A stretch of 64,000 nucleotides of DNA from Curtobacterium sp. MCSS17_015 (GCF_003234265.2 NZ_CP126256.1:1550001-1614000), one strand, 5' to 3'. Positions 23,629-31,994 are shown, numbered from the stretch's first letter. Numbers and translations are program-made. The notes: generated by a model from the letters alone, not told the origin.

Positions 23629-24665
23629 CAGCTGCTCCTCCCACCGTCCGGCACCGCTCCGGCGCCGACGGCCTCCGTCGACCGCTCCGGGCGCGCCGTG
23701 CGCATCCGGGCGTGGTGCTCAGTGTGCACGTCGTCGAGCAGGGCGTCCCAGTCCGCGGTGAAGCGGGACAGCGCGTGTCGCGCGAGCACGGCCTCCCGGG
23801 CGACGAGGCCGCGTCGGCGCGCCTCCTCCGGGTCCTCCAGGAGCGTCCGGGCGGCCCGCACCAGCTCGTCGACGTCCGTCGCGATGGCGCCGGCCTCGGC
23901 GGGCACGGTGCGGGACGCGTCCGTGGTGGCGAGGACGAGCACCGGCATCGCCATGTGCATCGACTCGATGAGCGAGAGGCCGAGCGAGGTCCAGCGGTTC
24001 GCGTGGACGTAGGCGCGGCGCTGCGCGAGGGCGGCGTGCATCGGGTCCGGCTTGACGTCGCCGAGACCGACGAGCAGGTCGCCGTGCCCGAGTCCGGCCA
24101 GCTTCTCGGTGCCCATGCCGAAGACGTCGACCGGGGCGACCGCGCCGAAACGGGGGAGCAGGTCGGTGCCGACGACGCGGTTCCGTCGGACGGGTTCGTT
24201 GATGACGGCGCCGAACCGCTCCAGCTCGCCGGTGTACAGCGCGCCGGGGTCGACGACGCCGTGCTCGACCACGGTGGTCCGGGTGGAGCCGCAGTCCCAC
24301 ATGAGGGCGTTCCAGTGCGTCACGTGCGCGATCGTCACGTCGTCGCGGTCCCGGAAGGGGTGCCGGCTGTCCGGCACGTCCACACGCGGGGTGTTGTGCT
24401 CCACGAAGACGGTCGGGACGTCCCGACCGCCGAGCAGCTGCCGCGCGACCTCGAGTTCCTCGGGGCGCTGCAGCACGACGAGGTCGACGTCCGCGTCGGC
24501 GACGTCCGCGGGTGCGATCTCGACGGCGTTCGTGCCCCAGTCCCGGCCACCGCGACCGAGGCCCCAGCCGTCACGCTCCGGGGTGGTCGGGATGAGGTAC
24601 TCGTGCGGGCCGCGGACGAAGGCGTCCATCCAGCCGCCGTGCACGTGCCACACGAGGATCCGCAT
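23628..24665 (-). CDS. Glycosyltransferase (GT4-like)
   Basis: Predicted 345 aa from ATG 24665, chosen because GAAAGG lies 8 nt before it; a GTG 18 nt further up has no ribosome site. The N-terminus [15 protein letters not shown] and GPHEYLIP resemble GT-B glycosyltransferases that start in this way. The C-domain has [25 protein letters not shown], carrying the donor-binding Glu. The family is less well defined than for its neighbour. It heads the operon that continues with GT4 and gmhA. Confidence 0.82.
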   Translation of the reverse strand: MRILVWHVHGGWMDAFVRGPHEYLIPTTPERDGWGLGRGGRDWGTNAVEIAPADVADADVDLVVLQRPEELEVARQLLGGRDVPTVFVEHNTPRVDVPDSRHPFRDRDDVTIAHVTHWNALMWDCGSTRTTVVEHGVVDPGALYTGELERFGAVINEPVRRNRVVGTDLLPRFGAVAPVDVFGMGTEKLAGLGHGDLLVGLGDVKPDPMHAALAQRRAYVHANRWTSLGLSLIESMHMAMPVLVLATTDASRTVPAEAGAIATDVDELVRAARTLLEDPEEARRRGLVAREAVLARHALSRFTADWDALLDDVHTEHHARMRTARPERSTEAVGAGAVPDGGRSS

Positions 24666-24691
24666 GCACTGCCTTTCGGTCACTGTCGATC

Positions 24692-24715
24692 AGGAGGAGG
24701 AGGAGAAGGAGAAGC
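24692..24715. repeat. Polypurine tract between two glycosyltransferase genes
   Basis: AGGAGGAGGAGGAGAAGGAG and following purines on the plus strand, in the 61-nt gap between GT9 copy 2 and the GT4-like gene. In minus-strand transcripts it is a C/U tract. Confidence 0.7.
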
Positions 24716-24726
24716 AGTGCCGCACG

Positions 24727-25824
24727 CTACCGCCGGGTCTCTGGTGCTGTTCGCAGGGAGCTGTCGTTCGTCCGGAGAGCGCATCCGACCAGGCGCTCGT
24801 GGGCGGCGAGCACGTCATCGACGCCGACGCCCGCCAGGCAGGGGTGTCCGAGGACCGGACAGTCGCGCGCCCGACTGAGGCGGCACGGGGCTTCCTGGTC
24901 GCCGAGCAGTTCGACGTGCGCGGCGTACGGCGCCCACTTCACCGCCGGGACGACCGGCGAGAACAGGCTGACGATCCGCGCGCCGACGGCGGCGGCGAGG
25001 TGGGCGGGCCCGGTGTTGCCGACCACCACCACCTCGGCGCCGGCGAGGACGGCGGCGAGTCCGGCCGGGCTGGTCCGACCGCCGAGGTCGACGGCCGTGC
25101 TGCCCGCGACCTCGGCGGTGAGGTCGCGCTCGCCCGGGGACCCCGTGACGACGACGGGGACGCCGAGCCGGGCGTACTCGGCCACCAGGGCACGGTGGGA
25201 GGACGGGGGCCAGGAGCGGGCCTCGACGCTGGCACCAGGGTGGACGACGACGTAGCGGTCCAGGGCCGCGACCTCGGAGGGGATGCTGACGACCTCGTCG
25301 TCCCGGATACGGAGCGCTCCGTCGTCGCCGTCGGGCAGCGGGAAGCCCGCGGCCGCGGCGATCCGGAGCGCGCGCTCGGGCTCGGGGACGTCCTCGGGCA
25401 GGTCCTCGCCCGGGCGGAGCCGCACGTCGAGCAGCGCGCCCGGGTGGTCGACCGAGGCGCCGGACACGCGCGGGACGCCGGCGAGCCGGAGCAGCATCGC
25501 GAGCGGCAACGGGGACTGGTGGAAGGACGTCAGGACGACGGCCTCGTCCGGCCGCTCCTCGGCGATCAGCGCCCGGAACTCGGCGAGCACGGCGTCGTCG
25601 AGCGGGCGGACCGTCTCGGTGACCCAGGGCGCGGCCCACACCCGCAGGGTGTCGACGCCGGGCAGCAGGGCACCGGCCGGGGCTCCCTGGGGGCCGCAGA
25701 GCAGGGTCACGTGGTCGGCACCGGCGGCGACGGCGCGGACGGCGGGCCCGGCGACCAGGACGTCGCCGAACGAGTCGAGCCGGGCGACCAGCACCCGGTG
25801 TCCGTCCCCGCGCCCGCCGCTCAC
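24727..25824 (-). CDS. Glycosyltransferase family 9 (heptosyltransferase-like), copy 2
   Basis: Predicted 365 aa from GTG 25824, which overlaps the gmhB stop (GTGA). GT9 motifs are HRVLVARLDSFGDVLVAGPAVRAV at the start, VVHPGASVEARSWPPSSHRALV in the middle and VVVGNTGPAHLAAAVGARIVSLFSPVVP for the donor site. The C-terminal ~40 residues carry CRLSRARDCPVLGHPC. Coupling to gmhB ties this transferase directly to heptose supply, the strongest contextual support that it uses ADP-heptose. Confidence 0.87.
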   Translation of the reverse strand: MSGGRGDGHRVLVARLDSFGDVLVAGPAVRAVAAGADHVTLLCGPQGAPAGALLPGVDTLRVWAAPWVTETVRPLDDAVLAEFRALIAEERPDEAVVLTSFHQSPLPLAMLLRLAGVPRVSGASVDHPGALLDVRLRPGEDLPEDVPEPERALRIAAAAGFPLPDGDDGALRIRDDEVVSIPSEVAALDRYVVVHPGASVEARSWPPSSHRALVAEYARLGVPVVVTGSPGERDLTAEVAGSTAVDLGGRTSPAGLAAVLAGAEVVVVGNTGPAHLAAAVGARIVSLFSPVVPAVKWAPYAAHVELLGDQEAPCRLSRARDCPVLGHPCLAGVGVDDVLAAHERLVGCALRTNDSSLRTAPETRR

Positions 25825-26369
25825 GCCGACACCGGGGCGGCGTGCGCGACGACGAGGGCGACGGCCTCCTCGAGGGAACCGGCCACCGTCGTGGCCGCCG
25901 CGACCTCGGCGGGCAGGGTGCGCCCGGTCGGGACGAGGACGCCCTGCGCCCCCGCGGCGGCCGCGGCGCCGACGTCGGCGCCGATGTCGCCGATCACGAC
26001 GAGGTCCGCCGCGTCGAGCCCGAGTCGCTGTGCCGCAGCGAGGACCATGCCCGGCCGGGGCTTGCGGCACGAGCAGTCGTCCTCGCGGTCGTGCGGGCAG
26101 ACCTCCCACACGTCGAACGGTCCGACGAGTTCGTCGACCCGGGCGTTCGTGGCGTCGACCTGCTCGCGGGTGGCCATGCCCTTCGCGATGACGGACTGGT
26201 TCGTGACGACACCCACCGCGAGCCCGGCGGCCCGGGCCGCGGCGACGGCGCGCGCGGCGTCCGGGACGGGGACGACACGTTCCGGGTCCGCGTTGTACGG
26301 GACGTCGATCACCAGGGTGTCGTCACGGTCGAAGAGCACACCGCGCAGCGGTCGGTCGGAGAGAGCCAC
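25821..26369 (-). CDS. gmhB: D-glycero-D-manno-heptose 1,7-bisphosphate phosphatase GmhB (HAD-IIIA)
   Basis: Predicted 182 aa from GTG 26369. The HAD motif I is LFDRDDTLVIDVPYN, and the zinc-binding loop CPHDREDDCSCRKPRPGM is the GmhB/HisB-N hallmark that separates this group from other HAD phosphatases. VIGDIGADVGAAAAAG is motif IV. GmhB removes the 7-phosphate before adenylylation by HldE. TAGAGA and GAGAGGAG both lie within 15 nt upstream, so the start may be leaderless or have a very close ribosome site. The GT9 gene follows with a 4-nt overlap. Confidence 0.88.
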   Translation of the reverse strand: MALSDRPLRGVLFDRDDTLVIDVPYNADPERVVPVPDAARAVAAARAAGLAVGVVTNQSVIAKGMATREQVDATNARVDELVGPFDVWEVCPHDREDDCSCRKPRPGMVLAAAQRLGLDAADLVVIGDIGADVGAAAAAGAQGVLVPTGRTLPAEVAAATTVAGSLEEAVALVVAHAAPVSA

Positions 26370-26473
26370 ACTCCTCTCTACCGGGCGGACGGCGGGCTCG
26401 CCCAACCCGGCAGCGGCGCGTGGCGCGCCGCGGACAGCTCCTCGGTGTCGCGGACGACAGGCCCGCGGCCCGG

Positions 26474-26479
26474 TAGCGT
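26474..26479 (+). promoter_or_regulatory. -10 box of leaderless GT9 copy 3
   Basis: TAGCGT followed by 8 nt (CGGACCTC) and GTG 26488. No Shine-Dalgarno is present. Confidence 0.6.
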
Positions 26480-26487
26480 CGGACCTC

Positions 26488-27471
26488 GTGACCGCCGTAC
26501 CCACCCTGCCCCCGTCCGACGGCCGACCGGAGCTCGTCGTGCTCCGTGCGATCAAGCTCGGCGACCTGCTCGTCGCCGTCCCCGCGCTGCACGCCCTCCG
26601 TCGGGCGTTCCCCGGCCACCGGATCACGCTCGCGACGACGGCCTGGCTCGCCCCGGTCGTCGAACTCGTCACCGACGTGGACGTGCACCTCGCCCAGCAC
26701 GGCCTCGACCACCCGATCGCGGTCCCGGCCGGCGTCGTCGACGTCGCCGTGAACCTGCACGGCGCCGGCCCGGAGTCCGGGCAGCTCATCGACGCGCTGC
26801 AGGCCCGACGGGTGATCGGGCACGGCGCCCCCGACGGGCCGGAGTGGCAGCACGACGTGCACGAGCGCGAGCGCTGGGCCGGCCTGATGACCGCGCACGG
26901 CATGCCGGCCGACCCGGACGACGTGTCCATCGCCGTCCCGGCCGTCCCCGCCGTCGTCGAGGGTGCCGCAGTGGTGCACGTGGGCGCCTTCCACGGGGCG
27001 CGGCACTGGCCGGTCGACCGCTTCGCCGAGGTGGTGCGCGGCCTCGTCGCGCGCGGTCACCGCGTGGTGCTGACGGGCGGCTCGGACGACGTCGAGCGGG
27101 CGCTGGCCGTCGCGGCGTCGGCCGGTCTCGACGACGCCGCTGTGCTCGCCGGCCGCCTCGACCTGCAGCCGTTCGCCGCGGTCGTGGCCGCGGCGAGTCT
27201 CCTCGTCACGGTCGACACCGGAGCCGCGCACCTGGCCTCGGCGTACGGCATCCCGTCCGTGGTGTTGTTCGGTCCGGCCCCGCCCGAGGCCTGGGGTCCG
27301 CCGGCGTCCGGCCCGCACGTGGTCCTCACCGACGCCTCGGTGCGCCGCGGCGACGTGTTCGCCGAGGACCCGGACCCCGCGATCCTCGCCGTCAGCGCCG
27401 AGGACGTGCTGACCGCGGTCGACGGGCTCGGTGTGACGCCCGCCGTCACCGCACCCAGCACCGATCGGTAG
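26488..27471 (+). CDS. Glycosyltransferase family 9 (heptosyltransferase-like), copy 3
   Basis: Predicted 327 aa from GTG 26488; a longer open frame upstream is antisense to gmhB and GT9 copy 2 and is rejected. GT9 features: LVVLRAIKLGDLLVAVPALHALRRAFPG, VVHVGAFHGARHWPVDRFAEVV and LLVTVDTGAAHLASAYGIPSVVLFGPAPPEAWGPP. It is shorter than the other two copies and lacks their Cys-rich end. It is divergently transcribed from gmhB with its own leaderless promoter. Its TAG stop lies inside the -10 box of the next gene. Confidence 0.87.
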   Translation: MTAVPTLPPSDGRPELVVLRAIKLGDLLVAVPALHALRRAFPGHRITLATTAWLAPVVELVTDVDVHLAQHGLDHPIAVPAGVVDVAVNLHGAGPESGQLIDALQARRVIGHGAPDGPEWQHDVHERERWAGLMTAHGMPADPDDVSIAVPAVPAVVEGAAVVHVGAFHGARHWPVDRFAEVVRGLVARGHRVVLTGGSDDVERALAVAASAGLDDAAVLAGRLDLQPFAAVVAAASLLVTVDTGAAHLASAYGIPSVVLFGPAPPEAWGPPASGPHVVLTDASVRRGDVFAEDPDPAILAVSAEDVLTAVDGLGVTPAVTAPSTDR

Positions 27472-27474
27472 CGT
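27469..27474 (+). promoter_or_regulatory. -10 box of PRC-barrel gene overlapping the GT9 stop codon
   Basis: TAGCGT: its first three bases are the stop codon of GT9 copy 3. The PRC gene starts 44 nt downstream, with GGAGGGAG in the leader. Confidence 0.5.
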
Positions 27475-27517
27475 CGATCCGACGGCTCGGAGGGTCCGGC
27501 CGTCGGAGGGAGACGCC

Positions 27518-27871
27518 GTGTTCGAAGCAGCCAACATCCGGGACTGGATCGGTCTGCCGGTCGTCGACGACCAGGACGACAAGATCGGCAACCTCGAGAG
27601 CATCTACTACGACACCGCGACGTCGGAGCCGGCGTTCGGGTCGATCACCACGGGCGTCGTCGGCAAGAAGCTCGTCTTCGTCCCGCTCGTCGGCGCGACC
27701 GTCACCCCGAAGCACCTCGTCGTGACGTTCGACAAGAAGGCCGTCAAGGAAGCACCGTCGATCGCCACCGACGGCGAGCTCGACGCCGCGCTCGAGCCGG
27801 AGCTCTTCGCGCACTACGGCATGCCGTACCAGCCCGGCGCCGGCGGCGAGCGTCGTCTCGGTCGTCGCTGA
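27518..27871 (+). CDS. PRC-barrel domain protein
   Basis: Predicted 117 aa from GTG 27518, with GGAGGGAG about 8 nt upstream. A PRC barrel fills residues ~5-75 (IRDWIGLPVVDDQDDKIGNLESIYYD, shown in part by LVFVPLVGATVTPKHLVV), followed by a short helical tail. Related small actinobacterial proteins are stress-associated or bind RNA/ribosome factors, but no function can be assigned here. It is monocistronic. Confidence 0.85.
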   Translation: MFEAANIRDWIGLPVVDDQDDKIGNLESIYYDTATSEPAFGSITTGVVGKKLVFVPLVGATVTPKHLVVTFDKKAVKEAPSIATDGELDAALEPELFAHYGMPYQPGAGGERRLGRR

Positions 27872-27970
27872 CCATCCCTGTCCGCGGAGGTCGAGCCGGA
27901 CCGGCTAGCCTGGTCCGCTCGACCCCGCCCGCGGGTCGCCACCCGACCCGAACCCGCTCCGGAGCCCACC

Positions 27971-29038
27971 CTGCGCCGCTCGACCGTCCGCCGCGTGCTC
28001 ACCGCACTCGTGACGTCGGCCGTGCTCGTGGGGGCCGTCGTCGTCGGTGACACGGCCGTGACGCCGGCGGCGGTCGCCGCTCCGCAATGGCCGGTCCCGC
28101 AGCCCTTCCCGGTCACGGACGACCCGCCGGAGACGCTCCCCGACCTGCCACCGGGCAGCGAGTACGTCGCCCTCGGCGACTCGTACTCCGCCGGGTACGG
28201 TCTCGGGCACCCGACGGGCCTGCCGGTCCGGGCCTGCGCACAGTCGGGTGAGGACTACCCGCACCGCATCGCCGCCCGGTTCGGGCTCGACCTCACCGAC
28301 GTCAGCTGCGCCGGGGCGACGAGCGAGGACGTCCGCGACGGCACCCAGTTCCGCGGGGCTCCGCCCCAGATCGAGGCCCTGTCCGCGTCCACCCGGCTCG
28401 TGACGCTGACCATCGGCGGCAACGACGCCGATCTGTTCGGCACGGCCGCGTCCTGCCTCGCGCTGTCGGCCTCGGGGCCGGTCTTCTCCGGCCAGAACGC
28501 GCCCTCGTGCCGGAGCACCCTGGTGGCCGACGGGGTGGACACCCTCGGCGTCAAGATCCAGAGCCGGGTGGCGCTCGGGATCGCCGAGACGCTCGCCGAC
28601 GTCCGTGCCGCGGCCCCGAACGCCAGGGTGGTCCTGCTCGGGTACCCGGCGATCTTCCCGGACGAGGCACACACCCCGTCGTCGGGTTGCTTCCGGCCGG
28701 CCGTCGACCTCGGGACCCTCGCCGGACGGTTCCCCGAGGACACCTACCCGTTCACCGACACCGACGTGCGCTGGCTGCACGGCGTGCAGGAGCAGCTCGA
28801 CGAGGTCGGACGGGACGCCGCCCGCGCTGCCGGCGTCACGTTCCTCGACGTCTTCGCCGCCACCCAGGCGCACTCCGCCTGCGCGCGCAGGGGGTCCTAC
28901 GTCGAGGGCATCTCCCTCGACTCCCTCGGCGGGCTGCGCCGCATCGACCTGAAGCCCGGCGCCCTCCACCCCGACCGAGCGGGCGTCCGGTTCCTGACCG
29001 AGAGCACCGCGGACCTGCTCCGGCGCGAGTTCGGCTGA
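27971..29038 (+). CDS. Secreted SGNH/GDSL hydrolase (lipase/esterase)
   Basis: SGNH blocks are clear: ALGDSYSAGYG (Ser nucleophile), the Gly of CAGATSEDV, TIGGNDADLF, and LHPDRAGV with the catalytic Asp-His. Even Cys pairs (RACAQ/VSCAG, SCLAL/SCRST, GCFRP/SACAR) suit a secreted esterase with disulfides. I propose a CTG start at 27971: it has GGAG 7 nt before it and adds MRRSTVRRV ahead of a hydrophobic core ending AAVA, giving a proper signal peptide. The conventional alternative GTG 27995 leaves no positive n-region and no ribosome site. TAGCCT near 27906 is a likely -10. Confidence 0.8.
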   Translation: MRRSTVRRVLTALVTSAVLVGAVVVGDTAVTPAAVAAPQWPVPQPFPVTDDPPETLPDLPPGSEYVALGDSYSAGYGLGHPTGLPVRACAQSGEDYPHRIAARFGLDLTDVSCAGATSEDVRDGTQFRGAPPQIEALSASTRLVTLTIGGNDADLFGTAASCLALSASGPVFSGQNAPSCRSTLVADGVDTLGVKIQSRVALGIAETLADVRAAAPNARVVLLGYPAIFPDEAHTPSSGCFRPAVDLGTLAGRFPEDTYPFTDTDVRWLHGVQEQLDEVGRDAARAAGVTFLDVFAATQAHSACARRGSYVEGISLDSLGGLRRIDLKPGALHPDRAGVRFLTESTADLLRREFG

Positions 29039-29079
29039 CGCGGTGCCGACCGGGAACGGCAGGCGGCCAGCGTGTCCCC

Positions 29080-29904
29080 TCAGCTCCGGAGCACCGCCGC
29101 GAGCCGGTCGAGGAGCGCCGGCACCGCCGCCAGGACCGCGATGTGTCCGTCCGTGGCGCGTTCCTCGTACTCGACCGCCGGGAGTGCCGCAGCGAGTCGC
29201 CGCCCGTGCGCGACCGGCACGACCCGATCACGGGCGCCGTGCACGACGACCGTCGGGACGGTGACGGCCGACGGTTCGAACCCCCAGTCGGTCACGAACG
29301 CCACGTCGTCGTCGGCGCCGCCCTGGAGGCCCGTCGCACCGGCCGCGCCCGCATCGCGTCCCAGTGCCGCCCAGTCCCCGTCGAGCGCTGCCCAGTCGAC
29401 GTCGACGAACTGAGCCGGGTCGAACGTGGCCGACGCCGCCCAGGCGATCCGGGCCTCCCGTCCGGCGGTCGCTGCCCGGAGGCCTCCGTCGGCCGCCATG
29501 CCGTCCCACCACTCCGACGTGTCCTCGAACGGCGCGGGGCAGGCGAGGACGGCCGCTGCCGCGACGCGGTGGGGGAGGAGCGCTGCGGCGGCGAGCGCGT
29601 GCGGACCCCCGCCGGAGCCGCCGAGCACCGCGACGCGTGCGACCCCCAGGACGTCGAGGACCTGCTCGAGGTCCTGGGCGCCGTCCGCGACGCGTCGCCC
29701 GGGCAGGGTGTCGGCGCCGCCGTAGCCCGGGCGGGTGACGGCGACGAGGCGCAGACCGCGTGCGGTCGCTGCGCTCGTCAACGGCTCGAAGAGGACGCCC
29801 GTGTGCGGCGACTCGTGGTGCCACACGACCGTCGGCCGCTCGGTGTCCGGTGCGGTGTCGTCGACCAGGACGAAGCGGCCGTCCCGGAGCTCGATGCTGC
29901 GCAT
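29080..29904 (-). CDS. Alpha/beta hydrolase
   Basis: Predicted 274 aa from ATG 29904. It has an alpha/beta-hydrolase core: HHESPHTGVLFEPL oxyanion region, VTRPGYGGAD, the nucleophile elbow GGSGGGPHALA near residue 98, a cap region of ~70 residues, VVHGARDRVVPVAHG with the acidic residue, and the catalytic His in TDGHIAVL. No signal peptide. The start is fixed by TACCCT 7 nt upstream (leaderless). It is divergent from the NUDIX gene, with overlapping promoters. Confidence 0.87.
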   Translation of the reverse strand: MRSIELRDGRFVLVDDTAPDTERPTVVWHHESPHTGVLFEPLTSAATARGLRLVAVTRPGYGGADTLPGRRVADGAQDLEQVLDVLGVARVAVLGGSGGGPHALAAAALLPHRVAAAAVLACPAPFEDTSEWWDGMAADGGLRAATAGREARIAWAASATFDPAQFVDVDWAALDGDWAALGRDAGAAGATGLQGGADDDVAFVTDWGFEPSAVTVPTVVVHGARDRVVPVAHGRRLAAALPAVEYEERATDGHIAVLAAVPALLDRLAAVLRS

Positions 29905-29911
29905 GCGCGCG

Positions 29912-29921
29912 AGGGTAGTCT
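29912..29921. promoter_or_regulatory. Overlapping divergent -10 boxes of two leaderless genes
   Basis: Minus strand: TACCCT (29917-29912), 7 nt before ATG 29904. Plus strand: TAGTCT (29916-29921), 7 nt before GTG 29929. The two hexamers share the central TA, so RNA polymerase can occupy only one at a time. Confidence 0.6.
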
Positions 29922-29928
29922 GCCGACC

Positions 29929-30387
29929 GTGCCCCCACGTTCCGCCGGTCTCCTGCTGCACCGTGGCACCGGCGAAGCACTCGAGGTGTTCATCGCCCAC
30001 ATGGGCGGTCCGTTCTGGCGGCGGCGCCCGCGGGCGTGGACGATCCCGAAGGGCGAACCGGTCGACGGTGAGGACACCCTCGCCGCCGCGTGCCGCGAGT
30101 TCGCCGAGGAGATCGGCACCGCGCCTCCCGACGGTGTCCCGGAGCTGCTCGGGGAGTTCCGGCAGGGGTCCGGCAAGGTCGTGACGGTGTACGCCCTGCA
30201 GGCGCCGGCGTTCTCGGTGGACGTGGTCCGGAGCAACACGGTCGCCCTCGAACTGCCCCGCGGCTCCGGTCGGTTCGTCGACGTCCCCGAGGTGGACGAC
30301 GCGCGGTGGACACCGCTCGACGTGGCGCGGGGGCTCGTCGTCGCCGGGCAGGTCGCCGCGCTGGACGCCCTGGTGGCACGCGCCTGA
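29929..30387 (+). CDS. NUDIX hydrolase
   Basis: Predicted 152 aa from GTG 29929 (leaderless). A complete Nudix box GX5EX7REXXEEXG is seen in GEPVDGEDTLAAACREFAEE followed by IG (residues ~40-61). The N-terminus SAGLLLHRGTGEALEVFIAHMGGPFW and PRAWTIPKGEP match the diadenosine-polyphosphate/NTP hydrolase-like group of actinobacteria. The substrate is not predictable. Its only promoter overlaps that of the divergent hydrolase. Confidence 0.88.
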   Translation: MPPRSAGLLLHRGTGEALEVFIAHMGGPFWRRRPRAWTIPKGEPVDGEDTLAAACREFAEEIGTAPPDGVPELLGEFRQGSGKVVTVYALQAPAFSVDVVRSNTVALELPRGSGRFVDVPEVDDARWTPLDVARGLVVAGQVAALDALVARA

Positions 30388-30438
30388 CCGACTCCGGAAG
30401 CCAGGTCGGGGAGCCGGCGACGGACCTCCCGGGGCTTG

Positions 30439-31830
30439 CTACCGCTCGCCGACGGTCCGGACGGAGCCCGTCGCCGTGCGGATCGACCCCGTCGCAGCAC
30501 GGTGGACGGTCGCGACCGAGCCGGTGATCGTCTGGATGGCGCGGCTCACCGTCGGGATCGAACTCGTGACGACGGCCAGCGACGAGGTGAGGACCTCGAT
30601 GGAGGACGTGCTGAGGTGCGGCTGCGCGGTGGCGTGCACCGGGAACCCGCGGCGGGCGAGCACGACGACCGACAGGCCAACGACGAGCACCACCGCTCCG
30701 GCGAACGGCAGCGTCTGCAGCCCGGACAGCCCGAGCACCTGCCCGCCGAGTGCGGCACCGCCCGCGATGCCGATGTTCGAGGCGCCGTTGACGAGCGCAC
30801 CGGCGATCTCGGGGCTGACCCCGCCGGTGCGGATCGCCGCGGCCATGAACAGCGTGCCGGTCGTCCCGTTCGCCGCCATCCAGACGCCGGCGACGACCAT
30901 GGTGCCGACCAGGGACCCGTGGGCGAAGGGCATCACGACGAAGGCGACGGCCATCGCGGCGATCGACACCAGGAGGGTCTGCCGGGGCGCCCGGTCGACG
31001 AAGACCCCGGCGAGCCAGAGCCCGATCACCCCCGTGCCACCGAGGACGAGCAGCGCGCCGGAGACCATGCCCGCGTCGAGTCCGGCGTCGACGACGTAGG
31101 GCCCGACGTAGGTGTAGACGACGTAGTGCCCGGCGAAGAGCAGCAGGTCGGCGACGACGACGGACAGCAGTCCGGTGCGGGCCCACGCCTTCTGAGAGCC
31201 GACGTGCGGTGAGGCGGCACCCCGCACGGAGGGCAGGAAGGCCGCGGCGACCACGGCGAGGACGGCTGCGCAGGCGGCGACGGCGCCCACGGCCGGACGC
31301 CAGCCGATGGACTGGCCCACGCCGGTGGCGAGGGGCACGCCGATCACGAAGCCGAGTGAGCTGCCGGAGTACACGAACGCGATGGCTCGTCCGGCCAGGC
31401 GCGGCGGGACGATGCGGGTGGCGTACGCCGAGGCGACGGAGAAGAACAGCGCGTGGGCGATGCCGCCGACGACCCGGCCGGCGCAGACGACGGCGAACGA
31501 GGGTGCGAAGGCGACGAGCGCGTTCGACACGGTGTACCCGACCAGGGTCGCGACGAGCACGGTCTTCCGTGGCAGCCTGGCGGTCAGCGAGGTCAACGGC
31601 AGCGCGAGCAGGGCGACCGCCGCGGCGTACACGGTGATGACGATGCCCATGGTCGACTCGGTGACACCCAGGTCGTGGCTCATGGTGCCGAGCAGTCCGA
31701 CCGGCATGAGCTCGGTCGTGATGGCGAAGAACGTGGCGAGCCCGAGCACGGCGATGCCGACCACCGACGACGTCGTCACGGTGATCGGCGTCGTGTACGG
31801 GTGGACGGTCTGGTTGCTGGTGGTGGACAC
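30439..31830 (-). CDS. MFS transporter (sugar efflux/arabinose permease type) with heptad-repeat tail
   Basis: Predicted 463 aa, start GTG 31830 with GAGGAGG upstream. About 12 membrane segments with MFS motif A-like LTARLPRKTVL after helix 2 place it with AraJ/SotB-type efflux permeases. The family normally ends shortly after helix 12; here ~65 residues follow, including five 7-residue units of the form TSSIEVL, TSSLAVV, TSSIPTV, SRAIQTI, TGSVATV and then TGSIRTA/TGSVRTV. The tail is Ser/Thr-rich with hydrophobic residues every 3-4 positions. It is monocistronic. Confidence 0.87.
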   Translation of the reverse strand: MSTTSNQTVHPYTTPITVTTSSVVGIAVLGLATFFAITTELMPVGLLGTMSHDLGVTESTMGIVITVYAAAVALLALPLTSLTARLPRKTVLVATLVGYTVSNALVAFAPSFAVVCAGRVVGGIAHALFFSVASAYATRIVPPRLAGRAIAFVYSGSSLGFVIGVPLATGVGQSIGWRPAVGAVAACAAVLAVVAAAFLPSVRGAASPHVGSQKAWARTGLLSVVVADLLLFAGHYVVYTYVGPYVVDAGLDAGMVSGALLVLGGTGVIGLWLAGVFVDRAPRQTLLVSIAAMAVAFVVMPFAHGSLVGTMVVAGVWMAANGTTGTLFMAAAIRTGGVSPEIAGALVNGASNIGIAGGAALGGQVLGLSGLQTLPFAGAVVLVVGLSVVVLARRGFPVHATAQPHLSTSSIEVLTSSLAVVTSSIPTVSRAIQTITGSVATVHRAATGSIRTATGSVRTVGER

Positions 31831-31975
31831 GGCGGCTGACCTCCTCGAGGACGTGCGAGGAGCGCGCGCGGACGACTGGTCGACCGGGGTGGGGCGCGCT
31901 CGGGTGGATGGGTGGGGTGTGGAGATGTGGTCCTGGCCACTCCACGGCGAGTGCGCTCATCCAGTGTTGCACGAG

Positions 31976-31994
31976 GCTCGCGGTTCCCGCGAGC
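31976..31994 (-). terminator. Hairpin downstream of the 303-aa membrane protein gene
   Basis: GCTCGCGG-TTC-CCGCGAGC, an 8-bp perfect stem with a 3-nt loop, about 80 nt after the stop at 32076 and before the MFS gene. The 245-nt gap 31831-32075 otherwise shows only G/T-rich sequence and no gene. Confidence 0.4.

Noticed and set aside
24052..27471. A 1139-codon open frame on the plus strand
   Set aside because: It is antisense to GT4-like, GT9 and gmhB genes until the GT9 domain begins at GTG 26488, where a leaderless promoter fits.
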